Positions 47,406 to 58,901 of a DNA stretch of 64,000 nucleotides are shown one piece after another (within the stretch, counting starts at the first letter, position 1; each line of letters starts with the position of its first letter). The notes under the pieces are model-generated. The model did no database searches and was not told where the DNA came from. It worked only from the letters and a program-made list of their open reading frames with translations. Origin of the DNA: Poecilobothrus nobilitatus (Eukaryota > Arthropoda > Insecta > Diptera > Dolichopodidae). The stretch spans positions 168,590,438 through 168,654,437 of the forward strand of contig OX352773.1 in assembly GCA_947095535.1 (NCBI GenBank). The letters run 5' to 3'. A program made the position numbers and the translations under genes.

Positions 47406-47935
47406 TTTATTTTTTTTTATTTTAATTTACTTAGAAATGGACTTAAAAAAATCTTCAAAAGGACTTCCAAAGTAAGTTTAAAATTTTTTGTTTATTTTCT
47501 TAAATTGTTTATATATCAAAAGATTTTATACTTTCATAGATTTTCAAGTAGGAATACTTTAAATACTGACCATCCATTTAAAACAAAAATAAAAATATGT
47601 TTTTTATTATTTTAATATTAAATTTGTAATAATATCATATAATTTTTTTTTCGGTGGTTTTTAAAAAGGGGATTATTTTAATGTACATAATAATTTTCTT
47701 TTAAACAACATATTAGAAAGCAAGACTTAATCTTAAGTCTTAAAGACTAACAAGACATAAAGAACTACTCATCAATTATTACTGAACTTTATACGTTAAA
47801 TGTCAATTTTATATTTTAACATGAGTAAGAAAAAAGATAGAAAATTTTCTTTAAATGCCGACCCACATTCCCATTATTAAAATCAAAAAAACTTATTGAA
47901 ATTTTTTTTTTTTTAAATTTTACTAAAAAGAAACG
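47406..47935. other. Intergenic AT-rich sequence
   Basis: Nothing recognisable is seen in this stretch. Confidence 0.4.
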
Positions 47936-48075
47936 CGGATTTATTTATATCTATAATATAATACACAAGATGTTGGCGAGACCTTGCCAACATGTAAAAA
48001 AAAATATTTTATATCTATAATAAAACACTCACACTGAATGTAAACTAAACTGGCAATGATGATATTTCTGTATAT
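47936..48075 (+). repeat. Repeat block shared with 51655-51755
   Basis: The words ATAATAAAACACTCACACTG, AATGTAAACTAAACTGGCAA and GATGATATTTCTGTATAT occur here and again at 51690-51755. This ties the two repeat clusters of 48-52 kb together. Confidence 0.75.
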
Positions 48076-48164
48076 CTAAATATAATAAAAGACAAGTTGC
48101 TGCTGCTGAGTAGCGTGCCCTCCTGTTATGTTAAATGTTAATTTAACAAATGTTATACTATGAA

Positions 48165-49720
48165 AAGAAAGAAACGTACATCTGATATTTACCCATATAA
48201 AAGATAGAAAACAATAAATATTATAATGTTATGCTATGAAATGAAAGAAAAAACAAGGCAGTGTATAAATCAAAGTTTTTAGAGGGTCGTATTTTTAAGT
48301 AGAACATTATAAAATTGCAATAATATTTTTATTTAAATTTTGCTAAGTAACATTTTCTTAATTTTTTAAAAATTTTGCCATAATATAGTACAATTTTAGA
48401 ATCAGAAGTTTAGCCCATAATATAGAGATATATGAATAAAAATATGGGTATACATATATTAGATTTATTATAGATTTATTAATTTTTATATAGGCAACAG
48501 TTATTTATATGAATGAATGGACGGTAAACATAAACGAACAAAAAAAAAATTCAGAATGTTCTATAGGTTATAATTTATATTTTTTAAATAGACTGATGTA
48601 TAAATTTAATACTTAAAAAAAATAACAGAAAACAAAAAAAAAAAAGTAAAATGTAATACTGCGAAGAAAAATAAAAACGAATAGAAAAAAAGAGAACAAA
48701 AATGTTACTTTGATTGTTTTTAAATATTTTTAAAGAAAAAAAGAACTATTAAAATGTTATGATTTTAATAGAAAAAAAACATACGTCTGATATTTACGTA
48801 CCTACATAACAGATAGAAAAAGGAAAAAAAAAATGTTATGCTATGAAAAGAACGAAAAGTCCATCTGATATTGAGGTACATAACAGATAGAAAAAAAGAA
48901 ATATCAAAATGTTATGCTATGAAAAGAAAGAAAAAACAAGGCAGTGTATAAATCAAAGTTTTTAAAGGTTCAGATTTTTAAGTAGAACATTATAAAATTG
49001 CAATAATATTTTTATTTAAATTTTGCTAAGTAACATTTTCTTAATTTTTTAAAAATTTTGCCATAATATAGTACAATTTTAGAATCAGAAGTTTAGCCCA
49101 TAATATAGATATATGAATAAAAATAGGGGTATACATATATTAGATTTATTATAGATTTATTATTTTTTATATAGGCAACAGTTATTAATATGAATGAATG
49201 GACGGTAAACATAAACGAACAAAAAAAAATTCAAAATGTTCTATAGGTTATAATTTATATTTTTTAAATAGACTGTATGTATAAATTTAATATTTAAAAA
49301 AAATAAAAGAAATACTTAGCGTACGTAAATAACAGAAAACAAAAAAAAATAAATGTAATTCTGCGAAGAAAAATAAAAACGAATAGAAAAAAAAGAGAAC
49401 AAAAAATGTTACTTTGACTGTTTTTAAATATTTTTAAAGAAAAAAAGAACTATTAAAATGTTATGATTTTAAATGAAAAAACATACCTCTGATATTTACG
49501 TACATAACAGATAGAAAAAGAAATATTAAATGCTATGCTATGAAAAGAAAGAAACGTACATCTGATATTTAGGTACATAACAGATAGAAAAAAAGAATTA
49601 AAATGTTATGCTATAAAAAGAATGAAAAAACAAGACAGTGCATAAATCAAAGTTTTTAAAGAGTTGCATTTTTAAGTAGAAATTATAAAAAAATAAAGCG
49701 GTGCGTAAAACCAAAGCTTT
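48165..49720 (+). repeat. Tandem array of about 685-bp units (two and a fraction)
   Basis: The marker AAACAAGGCA (variant AAACAAGACA) occurs at 48251, 48934 and 49628, giving spacings of 683 and 694 bp. The first two units agree over their whole length, including GCTAAGTAACATTTTCTTAA, TTTAGCCCATAATATAG and GAATGAATGGACGGTAAAC. The third is truncated. Short sub-repeats of GTTATGCTATGAAAAGAAAG and ACATAACAGATAGAAAAA sit at the unit junctions. The marker resembles the left end of family 1, so the array may derive from it. Confidence 0.85.
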
Positions 49721-50440
49721 TAAAGGAGCGCAATTTAAATTATAAAATCACAATTTTCAATTAAATTTTGAATGTGTAACATTTTCTTAATTTTATGCTT
49801 CTTTTATGATTTTTATTTTCTAAAACTTCAACATTATATGCATAGCCAATTTTTATTGTTTTACATAAAAGGTGCGTAAAACTTAAGGTGTGAAGATTTT
49901 GTAGAGAAAGCGATAGATAAAGAGACAGAATATTATTACGGATAGAGTAAAAATTTGTTTGAAAAATATAACAAAGAAAGTTTTGAAGCATTTGCTATGG
50001 CAACCATAGAAAAATATAACAAGTGTACTATATATTATAATTAGGCAAATGCATCAGATCAGTGTAGTTTAGTTTCAAAATTATAAAGTTTGATACTGTA
50101 TTTTTTCGAAGCGAAAATTTTTGATACTATTGGCAAAAATTTATTTACCATTGGTTTTTAATCCAACCTTTGGTTTTTTAATCCAAAGCTTGACAAAGAA
50201 ATTTACAAGAGATGAGATTTATTAAATAATAATTTTTATTACATTTTTGAAAGAAACTACTTCACAGCATCATTGAGGTTTTTCATTATTTAAAACACTT
50301 TAGCAATAAATTTTACATTTATCAATATCTAAATATAATACATATAAGTATTTGAATAAATTTACTAAAATTAAATTGTTCATAAAACTGAGGAAACTTT
50401 CACAAAAGCTTTATTTTTCTACTTATACCCTTTAATAAGG
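49721..50440. other. Intergenic AT-rich sequence
   Basis: No supported gene. The family-1-like left-end word AAGCTTTTAAAGGAGCGC occurs at about 49713-49730. Confidence 0.4.
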
Positions 50441-50442
50441 CT

Positions 50443-52770
50443 TTTTTACTATTTATTTAATAATTTAAAGTTTTATTACCAGAGATACGAATCTTTAACT
50501 CAAAGTATTATCAAGAGACGCAAACCGTTAATTAAAAATATAAATAAATTTAGTAAATATTATTACCAGAGACTAAATTTTCCACTAGAATTATTGTCAG
50601 AGACACAAACCGTTCATTAAAAGTGAGTACAGTCAAAAAAGGAAAAGTACATACATACTTAAAAAACACATTTTCAATCAAAATAAATTCAGCAAATTTT
50701 TAATTTTTAAATTTGACCGCTACGTCCATTATGAACTGGTCGCAGCGGTAAATTAAAAATAAATTATTAATCTTCTGTTGGCGTTTTCAATCTTTGTTTT
50801 GGAAAAAAAAAAAATAAAAATAGGTACTCTTAATAAAATTAAAGCGCCTGAAAGTGAAAAAGTGAGAGTGAGCAAAGTTTATAGTAAACCTCATATTTAT
50901 TAGAAAAAAATAATAGGCCGATATTATTCTTGATTTTGTTTTCATTAGTATAAAAGCTGGTGCTTCGTAACAGACTTTAAAATAGTTTTGTTTATTTAGG
51001 TTGAAATTTAGATTTTTAAGCTAAATTTTCGGTAGAACTGGTATAACATAAAATATTCGAAATTTTTTTATTAATATAAAATTAGGCAGACTTAAATAAT
51101 TATATTTCATAACAGAAGTCAGAAACTTACTAAATATTATAGAAACGGATATTTTTCTTAAAAAAAAAAAGAAAAAAATTACATAGAAAATGTCATTTTA
51201 GACGCCTTCTCTTACAAAAGATTCATAATTTTGTACTAATTTATTATTAGACCATTAATAATATTGTTAGCCATGGAAAAAAATAAGATTTGTTAATCAG
51301 ATCAGATAATATAATACCTGAAATTAATGATTGAATTTCTGATAATATACACAATATAATGATTATGGTTTAATTCACAAAGATAAAAAAATTTTGTAAA
51401 TGCATAAAATATATGAATGATCATTTTTACATTTTACACCAGATTTTACAGAAGATTCTGGTTTTCACTAAATTCTTTTAGCTATGACACAAATCAAATA
51501 TTTCTGTACTTTAAAATTTTTAAAACTAGCCAGTTTTAGCTGGCCCGTTTGAAAAAAAATTAGTACAAATTTTTGTATGAATTTGTACATCTCTATGTAG
51601 TCTCTGATAATACCAATTCACACAAGATATTAAATATCATATAGATATTAATACCAGACACACAAGATGTAAAAAAAAAATATTTTATTTCTATAATAAA
51701 CCACTCACACTGAATGTAAACTAAACTGGCAAAGATGATATTTCTGTATATTTATTTAATAATTTAAAATTTTATTATCAGAGACACAAATCTTGGACTA
51801 AAAGTCTTATCAGAGACACAAATGTTTACTTTTTAAAAAGTACTTTCGACACAAAATTTAAAGCAAATTTTTAATTTTTAAATTTGACCGCCACATCCAT
51901 TATGAACTGGTCGCAGCGGTAAATTAAAAATAAATTATTAATCTTCTGCTGGCAGTTTTCAAATGACTCTTTGTTTTGAAAAAAATAAAAATACTCTTAA
52001 TAAAATTAAAAGACCTGAAAGTGAAAAGAGCAAAGTTTATAGTAAGCCTTATATTTATAAGAAAAAAAATAATAGGCCGATTTTATTCTTGATTTTGTTT
52101 TCACTATTATAAAAGCTGGTAAAAGTTTCGCAACAGACTTTAAAGTAGTTTTGTTTATTTAGGTTGGAATTTTGATTTTTTAAGCTGAATTTTTGATATA
52201 ACATAAAATATTCGAATTTTTTTATTAATATAAAATTCGGCAGACTTAGCTAATTATATTTCATAACAGAAATCAGAAACTTACTAAATATTTTAGAAAT
52301 GGATATTTTTCTTAAAAAAAAGAGAAAAAATAACATAGGAAATATCATTTTAGATGCCTTCTCTCAAAATAGATTCATAATTTTGTACTAATTTATTATT
52401 AGACCATTAAATTAAAAAGCTGTCGAAAACGACCCACACAAAAAAAAAAGGCCCCGAAAATTTATGAAATTACATTATCAGAGACATGAATCTTTTATTA
52501 AATATACTAAAGACCTCTTCCAAAGTGCATTTAAATAAAATAAATTCAGCAAATTTTTTTCAAGCAAAAAAAAAAATAAACGCAAAAGACTTGAAAGTAG
52601 TTTTGGTAATTAAAGTAATTCGCGGCGAAAACAACTGTTTTTATCGACATAAAAATTTTTTTTTTAAACTAAAGAAAAATAGAGAGTCTGGTAAAATTTT
52701 AACAAATATTAAAATTATTTCGATTATTGGGATTATTTTAAATGTAACAAAAATAAAAATGTCGTAGCGG
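50443..52770 (+). repeat. Direct repeats of a long unit (about 0.75 kb core, two copies plus a partial third)
   Basis: The block from TTTAATAATTTAAAGTTTTA (about 50457) to AGACCATTAA (51257) recurs at about 51753-52410. Shared words include GAACTGGTCGCAGCGGTAAA, AATAGGCCGATNTTATTCTT, TATAAAAGCTGGT and TAATATAAAATTNGGCAGAC. A third shortened copy starts at 52477 (TTATCAGAGACATGAATCTT). Long direct repeats can be LTRs, but I see no retrotransposon protein, primer-binding site or polypurine tract between them, so I call only a repeat. Confidence 0.75.
50951..50992 (+). promoter_or_regulatory. Possible core promoter with TATAAAAG box inside the direct repeat
   Basis: TATAAAAGCTGG at 50951 is preserved in the second copy at 52110 (TATAAAAGCTGGTAAAAG). 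Around 25-35 bp downstream follow CAGACTTTAAA-type words. This could be a transcription start of the repeat. There is no direct evidence, and TATA-like words are common in AT-rich DNA, but its GC-containing context and conservation in both copies stand out. Confidence 0.35.
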
Positions 52771-53133
52771 TTGGTGTTGGTTGGCTTTTCGCCGGTTTTT
52801 ATTGTGCACTTTATACATGTGTTTCAAACAATTTTTGAGATATCGGCACGAACTTTTACCCTGAATGTGTTTTTAGCTTGGACCATTTTTTCTCAATGAT
52901 TAAAAAACTGTCAAAAATTACCGCCACGAAAAAACGGCGTGAAAAAATTAATAAACTGTTCCTAACATTTTTAATTTTATGTGTTCAGATTTGTTTTATG
53001 TTTTTTTCTATTACATCAAGTAAGTAAGTGATACCAAAGTTTTTTTAATGGTGCTGATGTAAAAATGAAATTTTTAGGTAGTTTATTAAGGGAGTCAGTA
53101 TGATACCGCAAATGTTTTTGAATCTATAGAAAT

Positions 53134-53160
53134 TGTGCAATTGCACAGGGGATTTTCTAG
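53134..53160 (+). mobile_element. Possible Helitron-like 3' terminus
   Basis: The perfect 14-bp palindrome TGTGCAATTGCACA (53134-53147) can form a hairpin. Nine bases later comes CTAG (53157-53160), followed by T. This is the layout of Helitron 3' ends: a short hairpin, then CTRR, with insertion next to T. The 5' end was not located. The element could reach back into the repeat cluster upstream. Confidence 0.45.
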
Positions 53161-53780
53161 TTTTAATTTACTTTTGAAAAAAGTATAAATTTTCGAGGAA
53201 AACCCAAAACATGACTAAATAAAATATTAATATGTATATGTAATATTACAATACAATAAATTCTAAAAACAAAAATTTTAAAAGAAGAAAATTTTATGGT
53301 ATGCATTCCATAAAATATGTGGTTTTGGTTATCCCGGATATGACATTTTATTAATTATTATTTATTTCAATGAAATGTTCATATATTGTTCCAAAAAGGA
53401 AAAAAAAAAATCATCATAAATATAAAATAAAAGATATCTAAAAAAGAAAAGTTTAACTTTAGGGAATATTTTCATTATTTTCCATTAATTAGATTAATAA
53501 TGACAGTAAATAATATAAATTTAAAAGAAAACTTTTCTTAGAAGTCTAACTTTTAAATAATATTTTTTGACTTATCAATATGAAAAAAAACTTTAGGGAA
53601 ATTATCAAGATAATAAAAAAAAAATTTGTGCTATTATCATTGCCACTATGACATAATATATTTTTTAATTAGAATCATGATCCTCCTCTTATTATAAATT
53701 ATTATAATAAAAAATTTTCCTTCATCAGTTGTCCTAAGTTTCGAATAAATCAAAATATAAAACAACATTATAGTAAAGAA
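53161..53780. other. Intergenic AT-rich sequence
   Basis: Nothing recognisable is seen in this stretch. Confidence 0.4.
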
Positions 53781-53784
53781 GGAA

Positions 53785-54235
53785 AATAGACTGAGTTAAC
53801 TTTGAGATATCCGCAAGAATATAATATTATATTTATATTTCTATATATTGATAATATAATCATCTTTTACAAAATTTCAAATATGCGATTTAACCCGTTG
53901 CGCCAATAAAAAATAAAATTTTAAAGAAGTTCGCGTCATATAATTTCATCATCTTCTACAAAGTGTCAAATGTGTAGATTAGTTAAGTACCAACATTTAC
54001 GAGCATATAAATTTCACAGCTACCCATACCTGTTGCGTTAGACTAAATAAAATTTGCAGAAATCATTAGCATAAAAGTGAACTCCTTTTTACAAAATTTT
54101 AAATGCACCTATTTTCAGTGAATATAAACACTGAATTATGATCAAATAAAAAAACTAGTTATTCGAACCTTTTGTGCTAGGCCAAAAAAACCACATTTTA
54201 AAATTATTTTCGAGTTACCGTAAGGACGAACGAAG
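53785..54235 (-). repeat. Family 2 repeat, old diverged copy
   Basis: Degenerate family words are present: ATAGACTGAGTTAACTTTGA, AATCATCTTTTACAAAATTT, TTTCACAGCTACCCATACCT and TTGCGTTAGACTAAATAAAA. There is no clear other end. Confidence 0.5.
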
Positions 54236-54239
54236 GAAA

Positions 54240-54615
54240 ATTTTTATATGTGCCTAAAATACAGGTGTCTAACATAGAAAATTGATGGGGTAACTATTGC
54301 TAATTCTGGGGTAACTATTGTTAATAAGTAAGATATTTCTTATCTTAAAATTTTAGGTTATATCTAAAAGCGTTACAAAGGCAAGATCTTGCAATATTTT
54401 GTTTTCATATTGGTAAATTTCAATACTAAATTGCAAAAAGATGTATAATATTAATATTTTATTTATAAAGCTAAGCAGAATCTGAGATGTACACATTTGA
54501 AAATAGAGCTTTTTTCAACTTTGAAAATCTGTAGCTTAGTAATGTTTAGATGAAAAAGTTGTTCTGAAACAACAATTTTAGTTTTTCTAAGAGACCTATC
54601 CATGTTTTAAATGTA
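54240..54615 (+). repeat. Family 1-like internal fragment
   Basis: TATGTGCCTAAAATACAGGT, AAGATATTTCTTATCTTAAA, TTTTCATATTGGTAAATTTC and AAAATAGAGCTTTTTTCAAC follow the order of family 1 internal blocks. It is diverged and lacks both ends. Confidence 0.5.
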
Positions 54616-55013
54616 GTAAGCTAATTTTATAAATTAAACGCTTAAATACCAAACACAATAATTAATGTAAAAGCCACTTCGTAAATATTTCACAGTGGAA
54701 CCTAAAGAAAATTAACGGATTTCCCTCATATGGATTATTTCAAATGATGAATATAAAGTGAAAAAGTAAGGTAAGTGACAAAAAGTTTTTTTTAGCATGG
54801 TCATGTATTATATTATATTATTTATAAAGTAAGCCTTTCAAAACGAAAGCTGATAAAACGTTGTCATATTGGCAATACGGATTTATTTGTTTTAGTACAT
54901 TAAATTAGTATCTAAAAGCAATCAATTAAGAATTAGAAACGAGCGATTACAGATTCTTCCTGGTTACTTAAAATTAGAAGCAGCAAGTAAGGGTTATTTC
55001 TCTTCTGGGTCGT
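54616..55013. other. Intergenic sequence
   Basis: No supported gene. The right part is probably the 3' flank of the RTE-like element. Confidence 0.35.
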
Positions 55014-55575
55014 TTAGCCCTTAATTGTACGATTTGCTGCAATTCTTTTTAGTCGAAACCATGTTTTATTTTGCGCTTGTGCTGATGTCAAAACAGTTCT
55101 TCTCCATGTTTTCTTGGTCTACCAATTGGCTGGCTACCTTGTAGATTCCATTCAAAACATTTGTTTAGCAATGTTGTTCTTTGGCTTTCTCAAAGTGTGT
55201 CCGATCTATTGCCACTTTCTCTTTTGGATTTCGATTTCTGCAATTTAGTTCGTTTTTTTGCCATAATAATGAGCTGCTAATAGTTTGGGGGCAGCGAATT
55301 TTCAAGATGCAACGTAGACATTTATTTATATACGTCTGTAATTTTTTGGTGATACTGTCGGACACCTTCCATGTTTCTCAGTCGTGCAGACGTTTGATTC
55401 AAAAAGTGTTATTTATTTTGTGCGCAGTGAGATGTTATTTAACTGCCATATGTTCGAGAACATTCCAAAAGCAGTTCGAGCTTTCGAGCTTGATTTATTG
55501 TGCTATTAAAATCAATCTCCGCCCCTCCATTTGATGTGATCATGCTGCTTAAATAATTAAACTGCTCATAATTAT
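55014..55575 (-). pseudogene. RTE-like LINE, C-terminal remnant with several frameshifts
   Basis: Read on the minus strand from 55575, the pieces follow the order of the RTE polyprotein end. First comes YEQFNYLSSMITSNGG, then an NNISLRTK segment. SDSITKKLQTYINKCLRCIL and PQTISSSLLW follow (frame 55365-55165), then WNLQG-like and RPRKTWRRT-like segments in shifted frames. The last segment is WFRLKRIAANRTIKG followed by stop at 55014. At least three frame changes are needed, so the copy is dead. The order and words are typical of RTE/BovB-type LINEs remembered from other insects. No endonuclease or catalytic reverse transcriptase part remains here. Confidence 0.75.
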
Positions 55576-56230
55576 AAAAACTGCAAATAACTAATAGTTA
55601 AGGGTTATTAAAGCTTAAAAAAACAATCATTATCTTTTGTTATTATTGTTATTATGAATATCTGAATGAATAAATTTACCTTTACAATTATACATAACTA
55701 CTTGATAATATTAAGGTTATCATCTCATTCATTTTATTTATTGAACCGTAATTAGAAAGAATATAATATATATATTATATATACATATAGTACATCCCTG
55801 TTTATAATTAGATTGAGTGTACTTTTATAACCAGCTTATTGAAAAATATTTTCTGAGAAACCACAGTTTATGTTTGATGTAGGATACAAACTTATTGATT
55901 TACAGGATAATAAACTATAGGATATGTAAAAAATTTGTGAATTAAAAACAAAAAACAGACAAAAAAAACTTTTGAAACAAAAAAAAACTTTTTGTTTTTC
56001 TTTTTGTTAATAATTTCTTCAACCGGAAATAATTATATTTGTTCCGTTTGATTGTATTTTCAAGGATAATTTTAAATTGTAATTTTCTGTGGTTTTTAGT
56101 TGTTTCTATTTTTTTTTTTTTGGTACAAAACTTTCAATATTCTGTACAGTTCCTTTCAAAAAAGAAAATAAAAAAAAGGAAATATTTTCAACTCATAAAA
56201 ATATTTTTTGTTTTGTCTCATACTAAAATA
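55576..56230. other. Intergenic AT-rich sequence
   Basis: Nothing recognisable. The open frame at 56039-56260 runs into family 1 DNA and is not called. Confidence 0.4.
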
Positions 56231-56231
56231 A

Positions 56232-56640
56232 GGCAAGGATATAAAATCAAAAGTATTTAAAGGACGCAGATTTTCAACAAAACAATAGAAAAATTTTGGA
56301 ATTTATTCCGAATACTTGTTTTTCTAAATTGAAATAATAAATAAAAGACATTTTGATTAAAAATTTTTCTGTCGATTGACGTTTTCAAATTGAGAAAAAT
56401 ATTCTTCAGATCTTCAAATATAAATATTTGAAAATAGGGTTTCTATTAACTTTGGCGAGCTTTAGCACCGTAATGTATAAGGCTACATAAAAAAGTACTT
56501 CTAAAAATATATTTTTTGTGAGACGTATTTATTTGCTCCATCGTAAATGGTGTTGAATGCTTTTTAATGAAACTGACGGTTATTCTATGCTAACTAATGA
56601 GAAATTTTTTTAAAATTTCTTTAAAAATGTGCTAAAAATA
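56232..56640 (+). repeat. Family 1 repeat, short diverged copy
   Basis: The left end is ATAAGGCAAGGATATAAAATC with AAGTATTTAAAGGACGC. The right end is AACTAATGAGAAATTTTTTT and AAAAATGTGCTAAAA. The internal units are missing, so the copy is about 0.4 kb. Confidence 0.6.
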
Positions 56641-57183
56641 ATAATTCCTACTACCACCTTACATATATTGAAGGAATGTCATTTTATAAGGTACACACGC
56701 TTGAATTCACATTAAATTTATATACAAAGAAAATTTGTAACTTTGACTAAATTTTATTTAAAAAAAAAAAATGGAATATTTAAAGATTTTTTATCTTCAG
56801 ATTTTTTTTTCTTAAAAGTTTATTAAAACAAATATTTTAAATTAACATTACCACATTTAAACTAAATAATATTAAAAACGTGTACTAAATGAAGTGAATA
56901 TTTTTATATGTTTAGCCTTAAGGTTCAAAAATTAAACTGTTTTTTAAGTGTGTTTTAAGTTTAATGACTTTTTGTTAGTGATGGCTGGTACGTGCTTTAA
57001 ACGTTACTTAATACGTTTAAATAAAAGTAAGCAAGGGAAAGTGAATTAAAATTATTGAAATTAATTTTACAAAAAAAAAAAACATATTAAAAATATTTTT
57101 ATAGATCCCAGATTCTAATTGAAGTTTTTAAAGTGTTCAGATATAAATTTGAAATTAGAAAGAAATTTGAAAATCATTTTAAA
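56641..57183. other. Intergenic AT-rich sequence
   Basis: Nothing recognisable is seen in this stretch. Confidence 0.4.
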
Positions 57184-57753
57184 CGAGGTGTAGTGCAGTA
57201 GAGTAGGCGGTGTCAACTCCGGAGTATCCGTATGAAAGTATTATATTCTATTTCCATAAAACTTGTTCATCTTTTACAAATTTTCTGATGTTTTAGTACC
57301 GACGTTAAGTACCGTGATATATTTATGTAAATTTTGGAGTTGTATGACAGCTATCCGAACCTGTTGCACCAGAACCAACAAATTTTACGGAAGTTATTGC
57401 CCGAAAACTTCGTCATCTTTTGTAAGATTTCAAATGTCTAGCTTCATTAATTTCCAAGGTATGCAAGCTAGCTGAACCTCCTCTTTTTTTTTTTTAGTTA
57501 TGGTGAGGGTGGATGGGCAAACGGGCCAACGGCCCAACGGACGGACGACGGACGGACAGATGTACATGGCTTAATAGACTCAGAATTCGATTCACGGCCG
57601 ATTCATACATTTGATCCTATATATAGCTTGACTCCTTTAAGGTGTCACAAACGTAATGGCATATGGTAAATTTATTTAAATTTATTTATTTAAGGTGTCA
57701 TAAACATAATGGTAGATTTATTATACCTTTCAACATACGTTCATACGAGTATA
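57184..57753 (-). repeat. Family 2 repeat, short copy (570 bp) with both ends
   Basis: The plus-strand left end is CGAGGTGTAGTGCAGTAGAG, with GGTGTCAACTCCGGAGTATC. The right end is TTTATTATACCTTTCAACAT, then ACGTTCATACGAGTAT. The ACGGACGGACAGATGTACATGG block is present at 57545-57570. The tandem 259- and 300-bp units are absent. Confidence 0.8.
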
Positions 57754-58158
57754 AAGAACAGTTTCGGATTTTACTACTTACGGAATTGTTTCATTTAAGT
57801 TTTTGTATTTGAATATTTTGTAAATTTTGTAAATTTTGCAAAGAGTGTATAGTTGAATTTGACCATTGAGAAAAAATCTTTTAATAATGGAGAAAAACAT
57901 AAATTTGTATATAAATAAAATCAATAAAAATTACCCTCACTATACTCAAAACAAGTAATATAAGTTTATAACATTACAATAAAACTAACCAATACGCCAA
58001 GAAGAGAAAAAATAAAGTTTCCATCTAAATAATTTAGTTATTAGTACTTTTTAATTCTTAAAGTGCAAATAATTACTTTAAATGTGAAAATTTGATCAAA
58101 CTTTTGATTGTAATAATACAGACGACATTTAGAATGTGATAAAAAATTGTATAAAATC

Positions 58159-58352
58159 ATTTTAAAAGAATGGGGACTCGGTGGCCTAGTTGGTAAGAGC
58201 GTATAAAATTCGCTGTAACCACCGAGGGAGTGTGGGTTGATCGAATCCCACACACGTCGTAAGAATTATTCCCCCTTACGACACTTACAGCCACTTACAG
58301 CTTTATGTGGCAGAGAAATGCATTTAAACAAAAAAAAAAAATTTTAAAAGAA
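58159..58352 (+). mobile_element. tRNA-derived SINE, type A, with 12-bp target-site duplication
   Basis: The head ACTCGGTGGCCTAGTTGGTA carries box A. Box B is interrupted by a short insertion (GGGTTGATCGAATCCC). The stem GTCGTAAG...CTTACGAC and the tail ATGTGGCAGAGAAATGCATT with an A-run follow. The flanks are ATTTTAAAAGAA at 58159-58170 and 58341-58352. Compared with 17694-17921 it lacks about 35 bp of the tail segment, a shorter variant. Confidence 0.9.
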
Positions 58353-58433
58353 GACATTAAAGTCATACCGTCATACGAGTTAAATTAATTTTTATGATTT
58401 TTTTTTGAATTTTTTTTAAACTAGCAGGGTTAC

Positions 58434-58480
58434 CTATGGTGTTATCCGGGTGAAATTGCAAATGTTTGAAATTAATGTTT
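58434..58480 (-). mobile_element. Possible Helitron-like 3' terminus, minus strand
   Basis: On the minus strand the sequence reads TTTCACCCGGATAACACC, then GGTAACCCTGCTAGT. The ending GCTAG followed by T and the short GC-rich stem-forming words fit a Helitron 3' end. The hairpin is weak and the 5' end is not found. Confidence 0.35.
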
Positions 58481-58853
58481 TTTATTTTCGTTTAAGAATA
58501 CTACTTTATATATAGTACCTATTCGGTTTCATGAGAGTAAATTACTAATTTTTTTTTAATTGTGACAAAAAAAAATCTTAAATTTGTCATAAAGCTTATC
58601 TCAAGTTAATAGATCAGATTATTTGGCTGAACCAACACAAAATGAAAAGTTATCAAAAGCGAATCTTAGGAAACTAATGGTACAAGGAACAACGTTTTCG
58701 TAAAGTTTTAATTCAACCGATCAAACTGTCTAGACTAAACTAAAAATGATTAACAACGTTTTATATTAAAATGAGTAGACATATCGTAATTAAAACGAAT
58801 GCTGGTAATGAGCAAGTTGCTGCTATGATTAAAATTAATTGACAGCTAATAAA

Positions 58854-58901
58854 CAATTGACAGCAGCTGATAACAGGTGACAACACTGTAAACACCACCT
58901 G
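58854..58901. promoter_or_regulatory. Cluster of four E-box words (CANNTG)
   Basis: CAATTG at 58854, CAGCTG at 58864, CAGGTG at 58874 and CACCTG at 58896 lie within 48 bp of a locally more GC-rich stretch. E-boxes bind bHLH and Snail/ZEB-type proteins. No neighbouring gene in the window would be an obvious target. Confidence 0.25.

Noticed and set aside
50443..52410. A complete LTR retrotransposon
   Set aside because: The direct repeats are suggestive, but no gag or pol coding, primer-binding site or polypurine tract is seen, and a third partial copy does not fit.
55181..55534. 117-codon plus-strand frame
   Set aside because: The minus strand carries recognisable RTE-like words; the plus frame is their antisense shadow.
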